Made by a program: the position numbers and the translations under genes
Assembly: GCA_038244055.1 (NCBI GenBank)
Contig: JBBRTW010000055.1
Span: 1-22,764 of the forward strand
Length of the DNA: 22,764 nt
Direction of reading: 5' to 3'
Origin: DASPKW01 sp038244055
Lineage (GTDB): Bacteria; Planctomycetota; Phycisphaerae; Tepidisphaerales; Tepidisphaeraceae
The notes under the pieces: model-generated
Seen by the model: only the letters and a program-made list of their open reading frames with translations
Databases searched by the model: none
What the model was told of the DNA's origin: nothing
Shown here: positions 1-7,461 of the stretch, in pieces
Layout of the letters: each line of letters begins with the position of its first letter
Position numbering within the stretch: position 1 is the stretch's first letter

Positions 1-2
1 GC

Positions 3-1568
3 GGCGGCGGGGGCGGCGGCATGGGTCGTGGATGGGGCGGCTTCGGACAAGGCGGCAACGGCGGGGCGGGCGGACCTGGCTCCTCATGGTGGGACCGGAT
101 GAAAGAAAATGACCCGGCCAAGGTGGAGAAAGAAACCGAGAAAAAGGTCAAGCGATACATCGCAGATGGCTGGGAAGCGCTCAAGGCGGGCGACCCCACG
201 GCGGCCTATGAAGCGTTCGCCGATGCCTTGGAACTCAAACCCGACAATGGCGATGCCAAGTTTGGCCAGGGGCTGTCTCGGGCATCGAAGGGCGATTTCA
301 CAAAGGCTCTGGTCGATATTGAAGCGGCCGGGCGGCTCAAGGTCGCACCGCGGCTGATCACTTACAATCTCGCGGTCGGCCAGACGCGCCTCAACGCGCG
401 GGCGCGGGCGCTGGTGCTTTTCAATCGGCCACTGGTTGAAGGCAAGACGGTGGATGAACTGGTCCTCAATGCGCAGATGACGATCATCTCCTGGATGGAT
501 GATAAACAGCGCAAGGCCATCAGCCAGTTTCCGGAACTCCAGAAGGTGATCTCCGCCACCAATCTGGCGCTGGCGAGCAAGAAATACACGGGGATGGAGC
601 GCTTCGGGCTGACCTGGGTCAATACCGATGAAGTGAAGCGATTGCAGTCGGCCGGGCAGAAGGAATCGTTCCCCACCAAACTGCCGTTTTTGATGCCGGG
701 CGACATTGTGGTGCCCGAGGCCAAGGGCACGGTTGCTCTGGCGGAATTGCTGCCCCCCAGCGGCAGCGCGCCGGCGATCGCGGTGGCGGTGGCCGCGCCG
801 GTCGGCAAGGCTCCGGAGGCGGTTGCGGTGGTTACACCTGACAAAGCCCCCGACAAGGTGAAGGTTCAAACTCCGAACGGGCCCTTCAAACTGGGCGGGA
901 CCGATGCGCCGGCCGGCGGCGGGTCCGAAACACCGGCCGTCCAGCCTGTCGCGCCGATTGTGTTAGCCGTTGCGCCGACTCCGGCCATCGCGACGGGCGT
1001 CGCCGAATCCTCGCGGCATATCACGCGCACGCTGCATGGCGCGGCCTTCGCGGTCACGGGCGATACGCTCATCACGGCCGCCCGGCTCGTCGTCGGCGCC
1101 AAGGAAATCCAGGTCCAAACGACCGACGGCAAAGCCTCCGATGCGAAGGTCATCGCCATCGATGAAGCCTCCGGGCTGGCGCTGATCAAGACCAGCGGGC
1201 CGGCTCATAAGGCGATGGCGCTGGCCGATTCATCGCATGCGGGTCGAGTGGGCGTGGCGGCGTTCGTCAAGCCATCGGTTTTCGCGCCGGCGCTGGATCT
1301 GATTCAGGGCGATCTTTTCGGCCCGCCCGGATCGATGGCCCTGCGCTGCACCATCCACCCGCGCTCGGCCGGCAGCCCGCTGGTGAGCGAGCAGGGAAAA
1401 GTTCTCGGCGTCCTGATCGCCAGCCGCGAAGATGCCCCGGCCAATCTGCCGATCGTCACGGTGGAAGTGCTGCGGAAATTCGCCGAAGGCAAATTCACGC
1501 CGGCCACGACAACCTCGGGGGATCCGGATGATTCGGTGGTGGAGTTGACGGCGACGCGGCAGGATTAG
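3..1568 (+). CDS. TPR plus trypsin-fold pseudoprotease (5' end outside window)
   Basis: The first ATG is at 21, but the same frame is open to the window edge through glycine codons, so the true start probably lies upstream and the entry is partial. Numbering from ATG 21: a Gly-rich start, a TPR-like helical region at about residues 35-155, a Pro/Ala/Val-rich linker at about 235-330, then an HtrA/trypsin-like beta-barrel at about 333-490. The barrel is recognisable from strand patterns such as FAVTGDTLITAARLV, GLALIKT and AGSPLVSEQGKVLGVLI. All three catalytic positions are replaced: Arg355 where TNAHVV has His, Gly385 where DLALL has Asp, and Ala450 where GNSGGP has Ser. I infer a non-catalytic binding or scaffold protein rather than a protease. 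No signal peptide can be judged because the N-terminus is missing. The fold call rests on motif alignment by eye. Confidence 0.75.
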   Translation, partial: GGGGGGMGRGWGGFGQGGNGGAGGPGSSWWDRMKENDPAKVEKETEKKVKRYIADGWEALKAGDPTAAYEAFADALELKPDNGDAKFGQGLSRASKGDFTKALVDIEAAGRLKVAPRLITYNLAVGQTRLNARARALVLFNRPLVEGKTVDELVLNAQMTIISWMDDKQRKAISQFPELQKVISATNLALASKKYTGMERFGLTWVNTDEVKRLQSAGQKESFPTKLPFLMPGDIVVPEAKGTVALAELLPPSGSAPAIAVAVAAPVGKAPEAVAVVTPDKAPDKVKVQTPNGPFKLGGTDAPAGGGSETPAVQPVAPIVLAVAPTPAIATGVAESSRHITRTLHGAAFAVTGDTLITAARLVVGAKEIQVQTTDGKASDAKVIAIDEASGLALIKTSGPAHKAMALADSSHAGRVGVAAFVKPSVFAPALDLIQGDLFGPPGSMALRCTIHPRSAGSPLVSEQGKVLGVLIASREDAPANLPIVTVEVLRKFAEGKFTPATTTSGDPDDSVVELTATRQD

Positions 1569-1585
1569 TTGACGTCTTTGCATTT

Positions 1586-1598
1586 CGCCCGGAGGGCG
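1586..1598. repeat. REP-like palindrome, copy 1
   Basis: CGCCCGGAGGGCG, an imperfect palindrome. Identical copies occur at 1658-1670 and 1708-1720, and an inverted copy at 1748-1760. A degenerate fifth relative lies near 1830-1842. Confidence 0.85.
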
Positions 1599-1611
1599 CA
1601 CGGACGTAGCT

Positions 1612-1627
1612 AGGGATTTCAATCCCT
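1612..1627. repeat. Short inverted repeat AGGGATT-tc-AATCCCT
   Basis: Seven-base arms with a two-base loop, directly after REP copy 1. It resembles the larger palindrome at 1799-1818 in layout (a run of G, an AT centre, a run of C), so it may belong to the same composite repeat. Confidence 0.7.
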
Positions 1628-1657
1628 GGACCATGGGTGCTGAACATCTTCATCTTT

Positions 1658-1670
1658 CGCCCGGAGGGCG
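1658..1670. repeat. REP-like palindrome, copy 2
   Basis: Exact copy of CGCCCGGAGGGCG, preceded by CTTT as copy 1 is preceded by ATTT. Confidence 0.85.
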
Positions 1671-1707
1671 CGCGATAGTCCCTGGAGGAGGGCCTCCCAA
1701 CTATTCC

Positions 1708-1720
1708 CGCCCGGAGGGCG
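1708..1720. repeat. REP-like palindrome, copy 3
   Basis: Exact copy of CGCCCGGAGGGCG in the same orientation as copies 1 and 2. Confidence 0.85.
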
Positions 1721-1747
1721 CTCGCACTTGAATCGCCAAGGCTCGCC

Positions 1748-1760
1748 CGCCCTCCGGGCG
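1748..1760. repeat. REP-like palindrome, inverted copy 4
   Basis: CGCCCTCCGGGCG, the reverse complement of copies 1-3. Together with copy 3 it could fold into a hairpin downstream of the gene ending at 1568. Confidence 0.85.
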
Positions 1761-1798
1761 GAGAAATAAAGAGCAATAGCAATTGGTGGCCCTCTTCT

Positions 1799-1818
1799 CC
1801 AGGGGTTAAAACCCCTGG
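1799..1818. repeat. Palindrome with 9-bp arms
   Basis: CCAGGGGTTAAAACCCCTGG: perfect 9-bp arms around AA. It closes the repeat cluster that fills 1569-1903. I see no convincing gene in this gap; short ORFs across it are repeat-derived. Confidence 0.85.
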
Positions 1819-1903
1819 CAACGCACGCGCGTCCTAAGGGCGAAGAAAAGTCCCCCCACTTTCCGGCCGATAACGATAGTGGCGGCGCGCGCCTCCGCCA
1901 CGC

Positions 1904-3505
1904 ATGAAATCTCCATCCAAAACCATCAAGCGCCTCTGGCTCGTCGGCATCGCTCTTGCGGCCTTTGTCGGGACGGCGGCCATCGGCAATTTGTTTGTCT
2001 CCGAGGACAAGCAGCTCACCTCGCGCATGCTCGGGCATGATTTTCTGGCCTTCTACACGGCCGGGACTTTTCTGCGCGAGGGGCGGAGCCGGGAGATTTA
2101 CGATCTGGAGAAAGTCAAAGCGTTTCAACATGAACTGGCGGCGAAGGAGGGATTGGAAATCGGCGAGAGCTACGGGCCCTTCTGGAACCCGCCTTTCTAC
2201 GCGTGGGTTTTCGAGCCGATCTCCCGGCTGAGTTACCGGCAGGCGATCCGGGTCTGGTGGGGGATCAATGGGGTGTGTCTGGTCGGGGCGCTGTGGATGA
2301 TGGTGGGGATGATGCGCGGGAAAAAACTAAAAGACGAAAAACTTAAAGCAGGGGACGCTCACGACGGCGCGCTCTTCAATCCGCAATCCGCAATCCACAA
2401 TCCGCAATCCGCAATCCACAATCCGAGATCCGAATCTTCCATTCATCATTCATCCCTTCGGCAAGCTCAGGGCAGGCCCTTCATCATTCATCCCTCCCCT
2501 CCTACCGTCTCCCTCCTCATCCCCCTCTTCCTCTGCGTTTCCATGCCTTTCATCCAGGCGTTTTCGCACGGGCAGAACACGATGACTTCGCTGGCGTTAC
2601 TGGCCGGGGTGGTGATGCTCTGGCGGGCGGATAAGGCGATCTGGGCAGGAATGCTCGGTGGGGTGCTTCTGTACAAGCCGCAGCTCGGCGCGGTGGTGGC
2701 GGCCGCGCTGGTGATGACGATGGGGTGGCGGTCGCTGCTGGGGCTTTCGATCACCGGGCTGGCGCTGGGGGCGGTGACTCTCTTCACGCTGCCGGGCGTG
2801 CTGGGTGATTATCAGCGGCTTCTGCCGGCCAATCTGCATCAATTTCAGGTGGAGAATGTTTATCTCTGGGACCGTCATGTGACGCTCCGCGCTTTCTGGC
2901 GGTTGCTGATCCAGGGGCGGGGGGCGGGGGAGATGAATATGCTGGCCAGGGTTTGTTGGATTGGTTCGTGTGTAGCAATCGTGGTGGGGCTGGTGCGGGC
3001 TTGGTGGGCGCTAAGACATGCCCAGACGAGCCGATTACGCCAAACTGCGAGTGGGAATGTTCTGGCGGCTCGTCAGGGCATGGCACCCGGAGAGGCACCC
3101 GATATCGCACCGAGGCGGGATTCCCTCCCCCGCGACTGGTTCATTGCATCCGCGATTGTCGCCATGCCGCTGCTAATGCCGTTTTACTTTGACTACGATC
3201 TGCTGCTGGTGTCCGTCGCGGCCGTGTTGAGCGCGAAAACGGTGTTCGCTGAAACCGCATCCACTTCAGGCCAGGCTCCATCGCATCGCCCGCTCTTCTG
3301 GGCATGGTGCGGGCTGTATGCGTGGATCATCGTCAACTCTTCCGTCGCACGACTGACGGGAGTGAATGGAACTGTGCTTCTGCTGGGCGCGATCGAGGCG
3401 ATGTTGATTGGCCGGACGATTCGGGCGGCGCGCTCGGCCGGGCGGCGCGACGGGGCGGCCGATGCGTCCGATCCCACCCGCCCGCCCCTTGCGGCGGCGG
3501 CATGA
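1904..3505 (+). CDS. GT87-like (DUF2029) membrane glycosyltransferase with repeat-expanded loops
   Basis: A 533-residue multi-span protein. It has a first membrane span at about residues 10-31, then GHDFLAFYTAGTFLREG (44-60) and FWNPPFYAW (93-101), the usual GT87 signature with an acidic residue (Asp46) after the first span, then a GQN segment near 223-225 and further spans to the C-terminus. Known members are GT-C polyprenyl-phosphate-dependent mannosyl- or arabinosyltransferases; the sugar here is unknown. Residues about 139-202 interrupt the family pattern and are coded by iterated AATCCGCAATCC-type DNA plus a stretch giving LRQAQGRP. Residues about 369-404 hold a second repeat-derived insert. 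The next gene starts within 50 nt, or overlaps as ATGA if its ATG at 3502 is used, so the two are probably cotranscribed. No good Shine-Dalgarno (SD) sequence precedes the ATG. Confidence 0.8.
   Translation: MKSPSKTIKRLWLVGIALAAFVGTAAIGNLFVSEDKQLTSRMLGHDFLAFYTAGTFLREGRSREIYDLEKVKAFQHELAAKEGLEIGESYGPFWNPPFYAWVFEPISRLSYRQAIRVWWGINGVCLVGALWMMVGMMRGKKLKDEKLKAGDAHDGALFNPQSAIHNPQSAIHNPRSESSIHHSSLRQAQGRPFIIHPSPPTVSLLIPLFLCVSMPFIQAFSHGQNTMTSLALLAGVVMLWRADKAIWAGMLGGVLLYKPQLGAVVAAALVMTMGWRSLLGLSITGLALGAVTLFTLPGVLGDYQRLLPANLHQFQVENVYLWDRHVTLRAFWRLLIQGRGAGEMNMLARVCWIGSCVAIVVGLVRAWWALRHAQTSRLRQTASGNVLAARQGMAPGEAPDIAPRRDSLPRDWFIASAIVAMPLLMPFYFDYDLLLVSVAAVLSAKTVFAETASTSGQAPSHRPLFWAWCGLYAWIIVNSSVARLTGVNGTVLLLGAIEAMLIGRTIRAARSAGRRDGAADASDPTRPPLAAAA
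2376..2515. repeat. Intragenic iterated repeat insertion (AATCCGCAATCCAC type)
   Basis: From 2376 the DNA reads as tandem CAATCCGCAATCCA units to about 2433, followed by two CATTCATCATTCATCCC-like stretches flanking CTTCGGCAAGCTCAGGGCAG. The same AATCCGCAATCC family forms a hairpin between genes at 12907-12982. It stays in frame inside the glycosyltransferase gene and encodes a hydrophilic loop. Confidence 0.85.
3017..3082. repeat. Intragenic inverted repeat, 17-bp arms
   Basis: CATGCCCAGACGAGCCG (3017-3033) pairs with 3066-3082 with one mismatch. It lies in frame inside the glycosyltransferase gene and encodes a basic, Ala/Arg-rich loop between two hydrophobic segments. Confidence 0.8.
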
Positions 3506-3555
3506 GTATGGGAAAGTCGCCATTGTCGCGGGGTCAACACGGGAGCGAGTCGCAC

Positions 3556-3714
3556 ATGAAACTGAATTTCTGGCAAATCATTGGCGTAGTTCTGCTGGTT
3601 GGCGGCGCGGGGTGGTACATCTATCGCGAGATGAACCCGGCCCCCAAACCGAATCCCAACCCCGTTCCCGCCGCCGTTACTCCCGCCAGCGGGCCGGCCA
3701 CGCAGCCCAAGTGA
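3556..3714 (+). CDS. Small single-span membrane protein
   Basis: A 52-residue protein starting MKLNFWQIIG: one membrane span at about residues 5-23, then a Pro/Asn/Ala-rich tail (30-52). I chose ATG 3556 because GGGAG at 3541-3545 precedes it with a 10-nt spacer and the hydrophobic segment begins at once. An in-frame ATG at 3502 overlaps the stop of the previous gene as ATGA and would give 70 residues. It lies between a glycosyltransferase and a flippase gene, so it is probably part of that operon. I do not recognise a family and assign no function. Confidence 0.6.
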   Translation: MKLNFWQIIGVVLLVGGAGWYIYREMNPAPKPNPNPVPAAVTPASGPATQPK

Positions 3715-3793
3715 TTTTCCAACATTCCCGATGATTTTCCATTAGCCGCTCCACTTGTGGAGCGCGTCCCGCCGCCACCCCCGGAGTTCCCCC

Positions 3794-5197
3794 GTGACCG
3801 CCGACCTCAGGCGCGATCTTTTCTGGTCCTACACCGCATCGGCCGCCAAAGTGGGGAGCTGGGTGATTGTCTCGGCGATGCTTTATCGCACGAGCCCGGT
3901 GGAATTCGCGATGTTTGCGATGCTGCGGGCGACGATTGGGATACTCAACTACACCTCGTTGGGACTGGTGCCGGCGATGGTGAGAATGATGGCGCAGATG
4001 GGGTCGGCCGACGCAAACCGGCCCAATGTTTTGCAAGTCATTGATCCCGCGACTCCGGCAGAACTTCCCACTCTTTCATATCATTCACCCGAGTTTCCCA
4101 ACCCGCGCGGTGTGGTCTACATCAACGGTGTGGTGGCAGGGCTCCTGACGGCAACGGCGGGGATCATCATTTCCGTTGTTTATGGAATTTTCTACAATCG
4201 CATTCATAAGATTCCATTGCGGTTCGATCCTGACGAAATAACAGCGATGGTCATCGGAATGGGACTGGCAACGGTCATTCGCCTGTTCAGCGAGGCATTC
4301 GGCGCTGTCCTTCAGACACGCGGCCAAATCGCCGGCGATTACAAAGTCTTGACGGCGACTGAAATCATCTGGATGTTGGCCGCAGTTGTCGCGACCGTTT
4401 CACCGTGGGCCGGCCAGTTCAATGCGCCCGCGGCGGTGGGGACATACTTGGCGGCTTCCGTCGGGATGTTGTTCGTCAGGTACAAATGGGCTGACGATTT
4501 GCTCAAGACCGATACGCCAACTAGCTGGCGCTGGGTCAACTGGCCCATCCTCCGCAGCATTCTTTTCTATGGCGCGATCATCACCCTCGGCCAACTCGCC
4601 GACTACCTCTACGCCCCCACCGATTTCATCCTCATCAACCACTTCTTCGGCCCGCTCGAAGTCGCCAATTACGCCCCGGCCGTCCAGATCGACGCCGGCC
4701 TGTTGCTGCTGGTCACCGGGCTTTCAACGGTCATTCTCCCCCGCGCGGCGCTGGCGCATGCGGGTGGGGATTCGCATATCGTGCGCCGCTACTACCTCAA
4801 GGGGACGCTCGTTTCGGCCGGTCTGCTGCTGCTGGCAGGGCTCGCGGTATGGGCATGCGCTCCCCTGCTTTTTAGAATCTGGCTCGGCCGGGATATGCCC
4901 GAAACGCGGGCGATACTGCCGCTGATTCTCATCCACACGATCGTCGGCGGCAGCAGCGCCGTCGGCCGGGCGATTCTGCTGGGGACGGGGCGCGCCAAAG
5001 CGTTCACGGCCTCGGTGCTGATCGCGGGGGTGGGGAATGTTGTTTTATCGTATGCGTTTGTAAAACTCGGCGGGATGGGGCTGAATGGGATCGTGCTGGG
5101 GACGATTGTGGTGGTGGGGCGGTGTGGGATTTGGATGCCGTGGTATGTTTGGAGGGTGACGGGCGGGGCGGGGATGATCGGTGACGAAATGAGGTGA
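3794..5197 (+). CDS. Polysaccharide flippase of the MOP/Wzx type
   Basis: A 467-residue, very hydrophobic protein with about 12 predicted spans. The N-terminal pattern RRDLFWSYTASAAKVGSWV and the ordered span layout fit the polysaccharide-biosynthesis branch of the MOP exporter superfamily, which moves lipid-linked glycans across the inner membrane. A soluble insert at about residues 80-105 follows the first two spans and is longer than usual. I chose GTG 3794 because GGAG (3783-3786) precedes it by 7 nt; a TTG at 3755 would add 13 Pro/Arg-rich residues that look untranslated. It is the third gene in a run with a GT87-like enzyme and a small membrane protein, consistent with glycan export. 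The substrate is unknown. Confidence 0.8.
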   Translation: MTADLRRDLFWSYTASAAKVGSWVIVSAMLYRTSPVEFAMFAMLRATIGILNYTSLGLVPAMVRMMAQMGSADANRPNVLQVIDPATPAELPTLSYHSPEFPNPRGVVYINGVVAGLLTATAGIIISVVYGIFYNRIHKIPLRFDPDEITAMVIGMGLATVIRLFSEAFGAVLQTRGQIAGDYKVLTATEIIWMLAAVVATVSPWAGQFNAPAAVGTYLAASVGMLFVRYKWADDLLKTDTPTSWRWVNWPILRSILFYGAIITLGQLADYLYAPTDFILINHFFGPLEVANYAPAVQIDAGLLLLVTGLSTVILPRAALAHAGGDSHIVRRYYLKGTLVSAGLLLLAGLAVWACAPLLFRIWLGRDMPETRAILPLILIHTIVGGSSAVGRAILLGTGRAKAFTASVLIAGVGNVVLSYAFVKLGGMGLNGIVLGTIVVVGRCGIWMPWYVWRVTGGAGMIGDEMR

Positions 5198-5220
5198 TTC
5201 CTGAATTAGCGTGATTCCAT

Positions 5221-5241
5221 TGGCAAGCCTGCAGCTTGCCA
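5221..5241. terminator. Inverted repeat between convergent genes, possible bidirectional terminator
   Basis: TGGCAAGC (5221-5228) pairs with GCTTGCCA (5234-5241) around a 5-nt loop; the pairing extends three more bases with one mismatch. It sits between the stop of the flippase gene and the stop of the opposing gene. There is no T-tract, so the terminator role is inferred from position. It may equally be a dispersed repeat. Confidence 0.5.
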
Positions 5242-5279
5242 GTGCCACTCGGGGCGGGTGTTGCGATCCACCGAAGGCT

Positions 5280-5885
5280 TCAGCGGTTTGAACGGCCAAA
5301 CAGATAGACAAAAATTCCGGGAAGCCAAAGGACCATACCTGTAATGAACAGGATTTTCCGAAGGCCGTCCTCATCATCTCCGCGCTGAAATCCACCGGCT
5401 CCGATTACCGAGATGCAGAGAATAAATCCGAGAATGACCATGAGGCCGCCGAACCGTTCCGCCCCGCGAGCGTTGGACGATTGTGTGGGGCGAACCATCC
5501 CACAATACGGACATTTTTCGGACTTCCTGGCAACCGGCTTGTGGCAGCTTGGACATGATTTGAGCCGCGGATTTTTTCGGGCTGCTGGCTGCTCGGTCGA
5601 TATGGAAGCTGGCGCGGCAAGTCTCGACGCGCACCCCGCGCAGATTATCGCCCCCTGATATTCGTAAGGTTGCTCAAGTGCGCCGATAGTTACTCCGCAG
5701 TTTGCACATTGTTGGACGGGAACAGGTTGCGGAAGCGGAGCGACCTCGCCATTGTAGATTCTCTCGGCAGTGACGCCCTTGGCTTCATAAGCTTTTCCAG
5801 CGGCTTCCCGTTCATCCTGAGCCTTGATGTAGAGCCGTCTGGCCTTGCCCGTTACGTCCTTTCCCTCCACGGTCCATGTCTGCAT
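5280..5885 (-). CDS. Zinc-ribbon protein with two C-terminal membrane spans
   Basis: A 201-residue protein from the ATG at 5885. The N-terminal 45 residues (MQTWTVEGKDVTGKARRLYI...) look like a small beta-rich domain often seen at the start of planctomycete proteins. Next come CANCG...CAGC and CPSC...CPYC, two putative zinc ribbons, then two hydrophobic segments near the C-terminus. I chose 5885 because a purine-rich GGGGAAGG lies about 6 nt upstream. An in-frame ATG at 5972 starts 6 nt after the stop of the neighbour and would add 29 mostly basic residues, so it cannot be excluded. It is probably cotranscribed with the gene at 5979-6272. Function unknown. Confidence 0.7.
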   Translation of the reverse strand: MQTWTVEGKDVTGKARRLYIKAQDEREAAGKAYEAKGVTAERIYNGEVAPLPQPVPVQQCANCGVTIGALEQPYEYQGAIICAGCASRLAAPASISTEQPAARKNPRLKSCPSCHKPVARKSEKCPYCGMVRPTQSSNARGAERFGGLMVILGFILCISVIGAGGFQRGDDEDGLRKILFITGMVLWLPGIFVYLFGRSNR

Positions 5886-5978
5886 CTTCCGCCTTCCCCG
5901 CCCGCTCGCGCGAGCGTTTTCATCAAACCACACCAAACGTGGCTTTCTGACCTTCCATGCCGATGCGCTCATGCGCGA

Positions 5979-6272
5979 TCAATTCGGATTCTTCTCAATC
6001 TTAAAATCGCTCGCGAACCAGGAATTGAACGCGCCGGTGTAGATGGTCTTGCCTTCGTGCTCGACGGTCAGCCACAGGAAGCGATCCTTGTAGGTGCAGG
6101 AATCGCAGAAGCGGTCGGATGAGCCTTTGCTCAGGATCATCGTGAGCATGTCGTCCTTCTGGCCTTCCATCTTTTTCTTGATCATCTCCCGGAAGTCTTT
6201 CTCGGACGGCTTGGAGAGATAGCTGCCACCGACCAGCACGGCGACGAGAATGAGAATGATGAGAGATTTCAT
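5979..6272 (-). CDS. Small secreted or membrane-anchored protein, leaderless
   Basis: A 97-residue protein from ATG 6272. An N-terminal hydrophobic stretch (about residues 4-16, MKSLIILILVAVLVGGSYLS) serves as a signal or anchor, followed by a Lys-rich helix and a segment with FCDSCTYKDRFLWLTVEHEGKTI holding a CxxC pair. This resembles small uncharacterised proteins of the DUF4359 kind, but I am not certain of the family. The start is supported by TATAAT at 6285-6280, only 7 nt before the ATG, with no SD, which suggests a leaderless mRNA. A longer ORF from 6308 would run through the promoter and is rejected. It leads into the zinc-ribbon gene downstream. Confidence 0.7.
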   Translation of the reverse strand: MKSLIILILVAVLVGGSYLSKPSEKDFREMIKKKMEGQKDDMLTMILSKGSSDRFCDSCTYKDRFLWLTVEHEGKTIYTGAFNSWFASDFKIEKNPN

Positions 6273-6279
6273 AGGTGGG

Positions 6280-6285
6280 ATTATA
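6280..6285 (-). promoter_or_regulatory. -10 box TATAAT, 7 nt before ATG 6272
   Basis: A perfect consensus -10 on the minus strand. With the usual 6-8 nt to the start site, transcription would begin at or beside the ATG. No good -35 is visible at 16-18 nt upstream. Confidence 0.65.
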
Positions 6286-6360
6286 TCGCGAAACGCCGGC
6301 GTGCGCATCAGAAAATCTTGATTGTGAGGGCAGGTTTACAGATGGCTCAAGTGGCATTTT

Positions 6361-6415
6361 GCAGGCCGAAAGCCTGCGCCACAAAATCCGCAGCCTGAAA
6401 GGCCGCGCCACAAAA
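6361..6415. repeat. Two tandem 26-bp hairpin-forming repeat units
   Basis: Units at 6361-6386 and 6390-6415 share the frame GCAG-CC-GAAAG-CC-GCGCCACAAAA. Each contains its own small inverted repeat (GCAGGC/GCCTGC in the first). They lie in the gap 6273-6609 between two minus-strand genes. I see no gene in that gap. Confidence 0.8.
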
Positions 6416-6438
6416 CAGGAAACGCACCACAAATAGAA

Positions 6439-6471
6439 ACCGGCGGCCTGAATCCATTTCGGGCCGCCGGT
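6439..6471 (-). terminator. Rho-independent terminator candidate
   Basis: ACCGGCGGCC (6439-6448) pairs perfectly with 6462-6471 around a 13-nt loop. Read on the minus strand, the stem is followed by TTCTATTT. It lies about 140 nt after the stop of the gene at 6610-7371 and before the promoter of the next minus-strand gene. Confidence 0.65.
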
Positions 6472-6609
6472 CAACACATCCCTGTCGTTTCCACGCGCTT
6501 CTCCAGCGCGGCGTCTTTTGCATCTTGCGTCGGACGTCGATTCCGTGGCGGGGCGTCCGCCGGCGGACGTGAGGGCATCCTGCCCGACGATCTGTGGGTC
6601 TCAACAATT

Positions 6610-7371
6610 TCAAGCCGCATCGGTCGCGGCGGTATCGTGCTGCTGTGAGGCTTTGCGGGCCGCGGCCTTGCGGATTCGGCGGGTCCGGCCAACGGTCTGC
6701 TGCTCGTAACTGGCGCGCTTGGTGGGATTCTCACCGGCGACGCGGACGGCCGACGCGGCATCGGGGGCGTACAGATCGGCGCCGATTTCCTCCGCCAGGC
6801 CTTCAGCGCGCTTGTAGATGCCGCCGCAGCACATGACCTGCATTTCCGGGCAGGAATTGACCTCGCGGAGGTAGTCGATGAGCTTGCGGACCGCCGGCAC
6901 GGCCACGGGAAGCGTGCCGTACATGATGACCAGATCGGGGCGGTGATCGCCGATCATCTTGAGGATTTCATCGTTGGGAACGCCGCCGCCGCCGAAGCGG
7001 ACATCCCAGCCGGAGGCTTCGAACAGGTCCGAGCAAAGCTGCCCGCCGAGTTCTTCGGGTTCCGCTTCGCCGCAGAAGATGATGACCTTCCGGCCAATGC
7101 TCGCCTGCCGGGGCAGTTTGGCGGCCAACTGATCGGTCACCGTGCGATTGAGACGGGTGGCCAGATTCAAGGTCGACTGGGTGATCCGATCCTCGCGATA
7201 GAGGGTCTGGATGAGTTCCATGGTCGGCCAGACGAGTTTGACGAGCAGGTCGTACTCGCTGATCCCCTTGGCGAGTGCGGCATCGACCACCAGGCGGCAC
7301 ATGGTGCGGTCGCCGACCAGAAGCGGCTCTAAATACTGCTGAGACAACGTGTTATTGATGAGCTTGGACAT
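6610..7371 (-). CDS. B12-binding-domain-like protein lacking the cobalamin histidine
   Basis: A 253-residue protein. Residues 1-90 look like the helical cap module (B12-binding-2) found in MerR-type and corrinoid proteins. Residues 94-215 look like the Rossmann-type B12 domain, with KVIIFCGEAEPEELGG, FEASGWDVRFGGGGVP and DLVIMYGT. In cobalamin binders the first loop reads DxHxxG and His is the lower axial ligand. Here residues 101-109 read GEAEPEELG, with no His. I infer that it does not bind B12 in the base-off, His-on mode, and may be a regulator using the fold for protein or other ligand contacts. The C-terminal 40 residues are basic and low-complexity. GGAG lies about 10 nt before the ATG. 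It is not adjacent to a methyltransferase gene. Confidence 0.75.
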   Translation of the reverse strand: MSKLINNTLSQQYLEPLLVGDRTMCRLVVDAALAKGISEYDLLVKLVWPTMELIQTLYREDRITQSTLNLATRLNRTVTDQLAAKLPRQASIGRKVIIFCGEAEPEELGGQLCSDLFEASGWDVRFGGGGVPNDEILKMIGDHRPDLVIMYGTLPVAVPAVRKLIDYLREVNSCPEMQVMCCGGIYKRAEGLAEEIGADLYAPDAASAVRVAGENPTKRASYEQQTVGRTRRIRKAAARKASQQHDTAATDAA

Positions 7372-7461
7372 GGGATGTGTTCTCCGGCTTGGATCAGGTG
7401 GGCAATCGGATTGCCCGGATTACCATCGGAGGCGTCCATGCCGTCCGCAACAAGGGTGCCG

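Noticed and set aside
84..869. Minus-strand ORF opposite the TPR/pseudoprotease gene
   Set aside because: Arg/His-rich shadow translation without motifs or SD.
2376..2433. Possible CRISPR array in the tandem AATCCGCAATCC units
   Set aside because: Units are 7-14 bp and contiguous, with no spacers of constant length, and lie in frame inside a gene.
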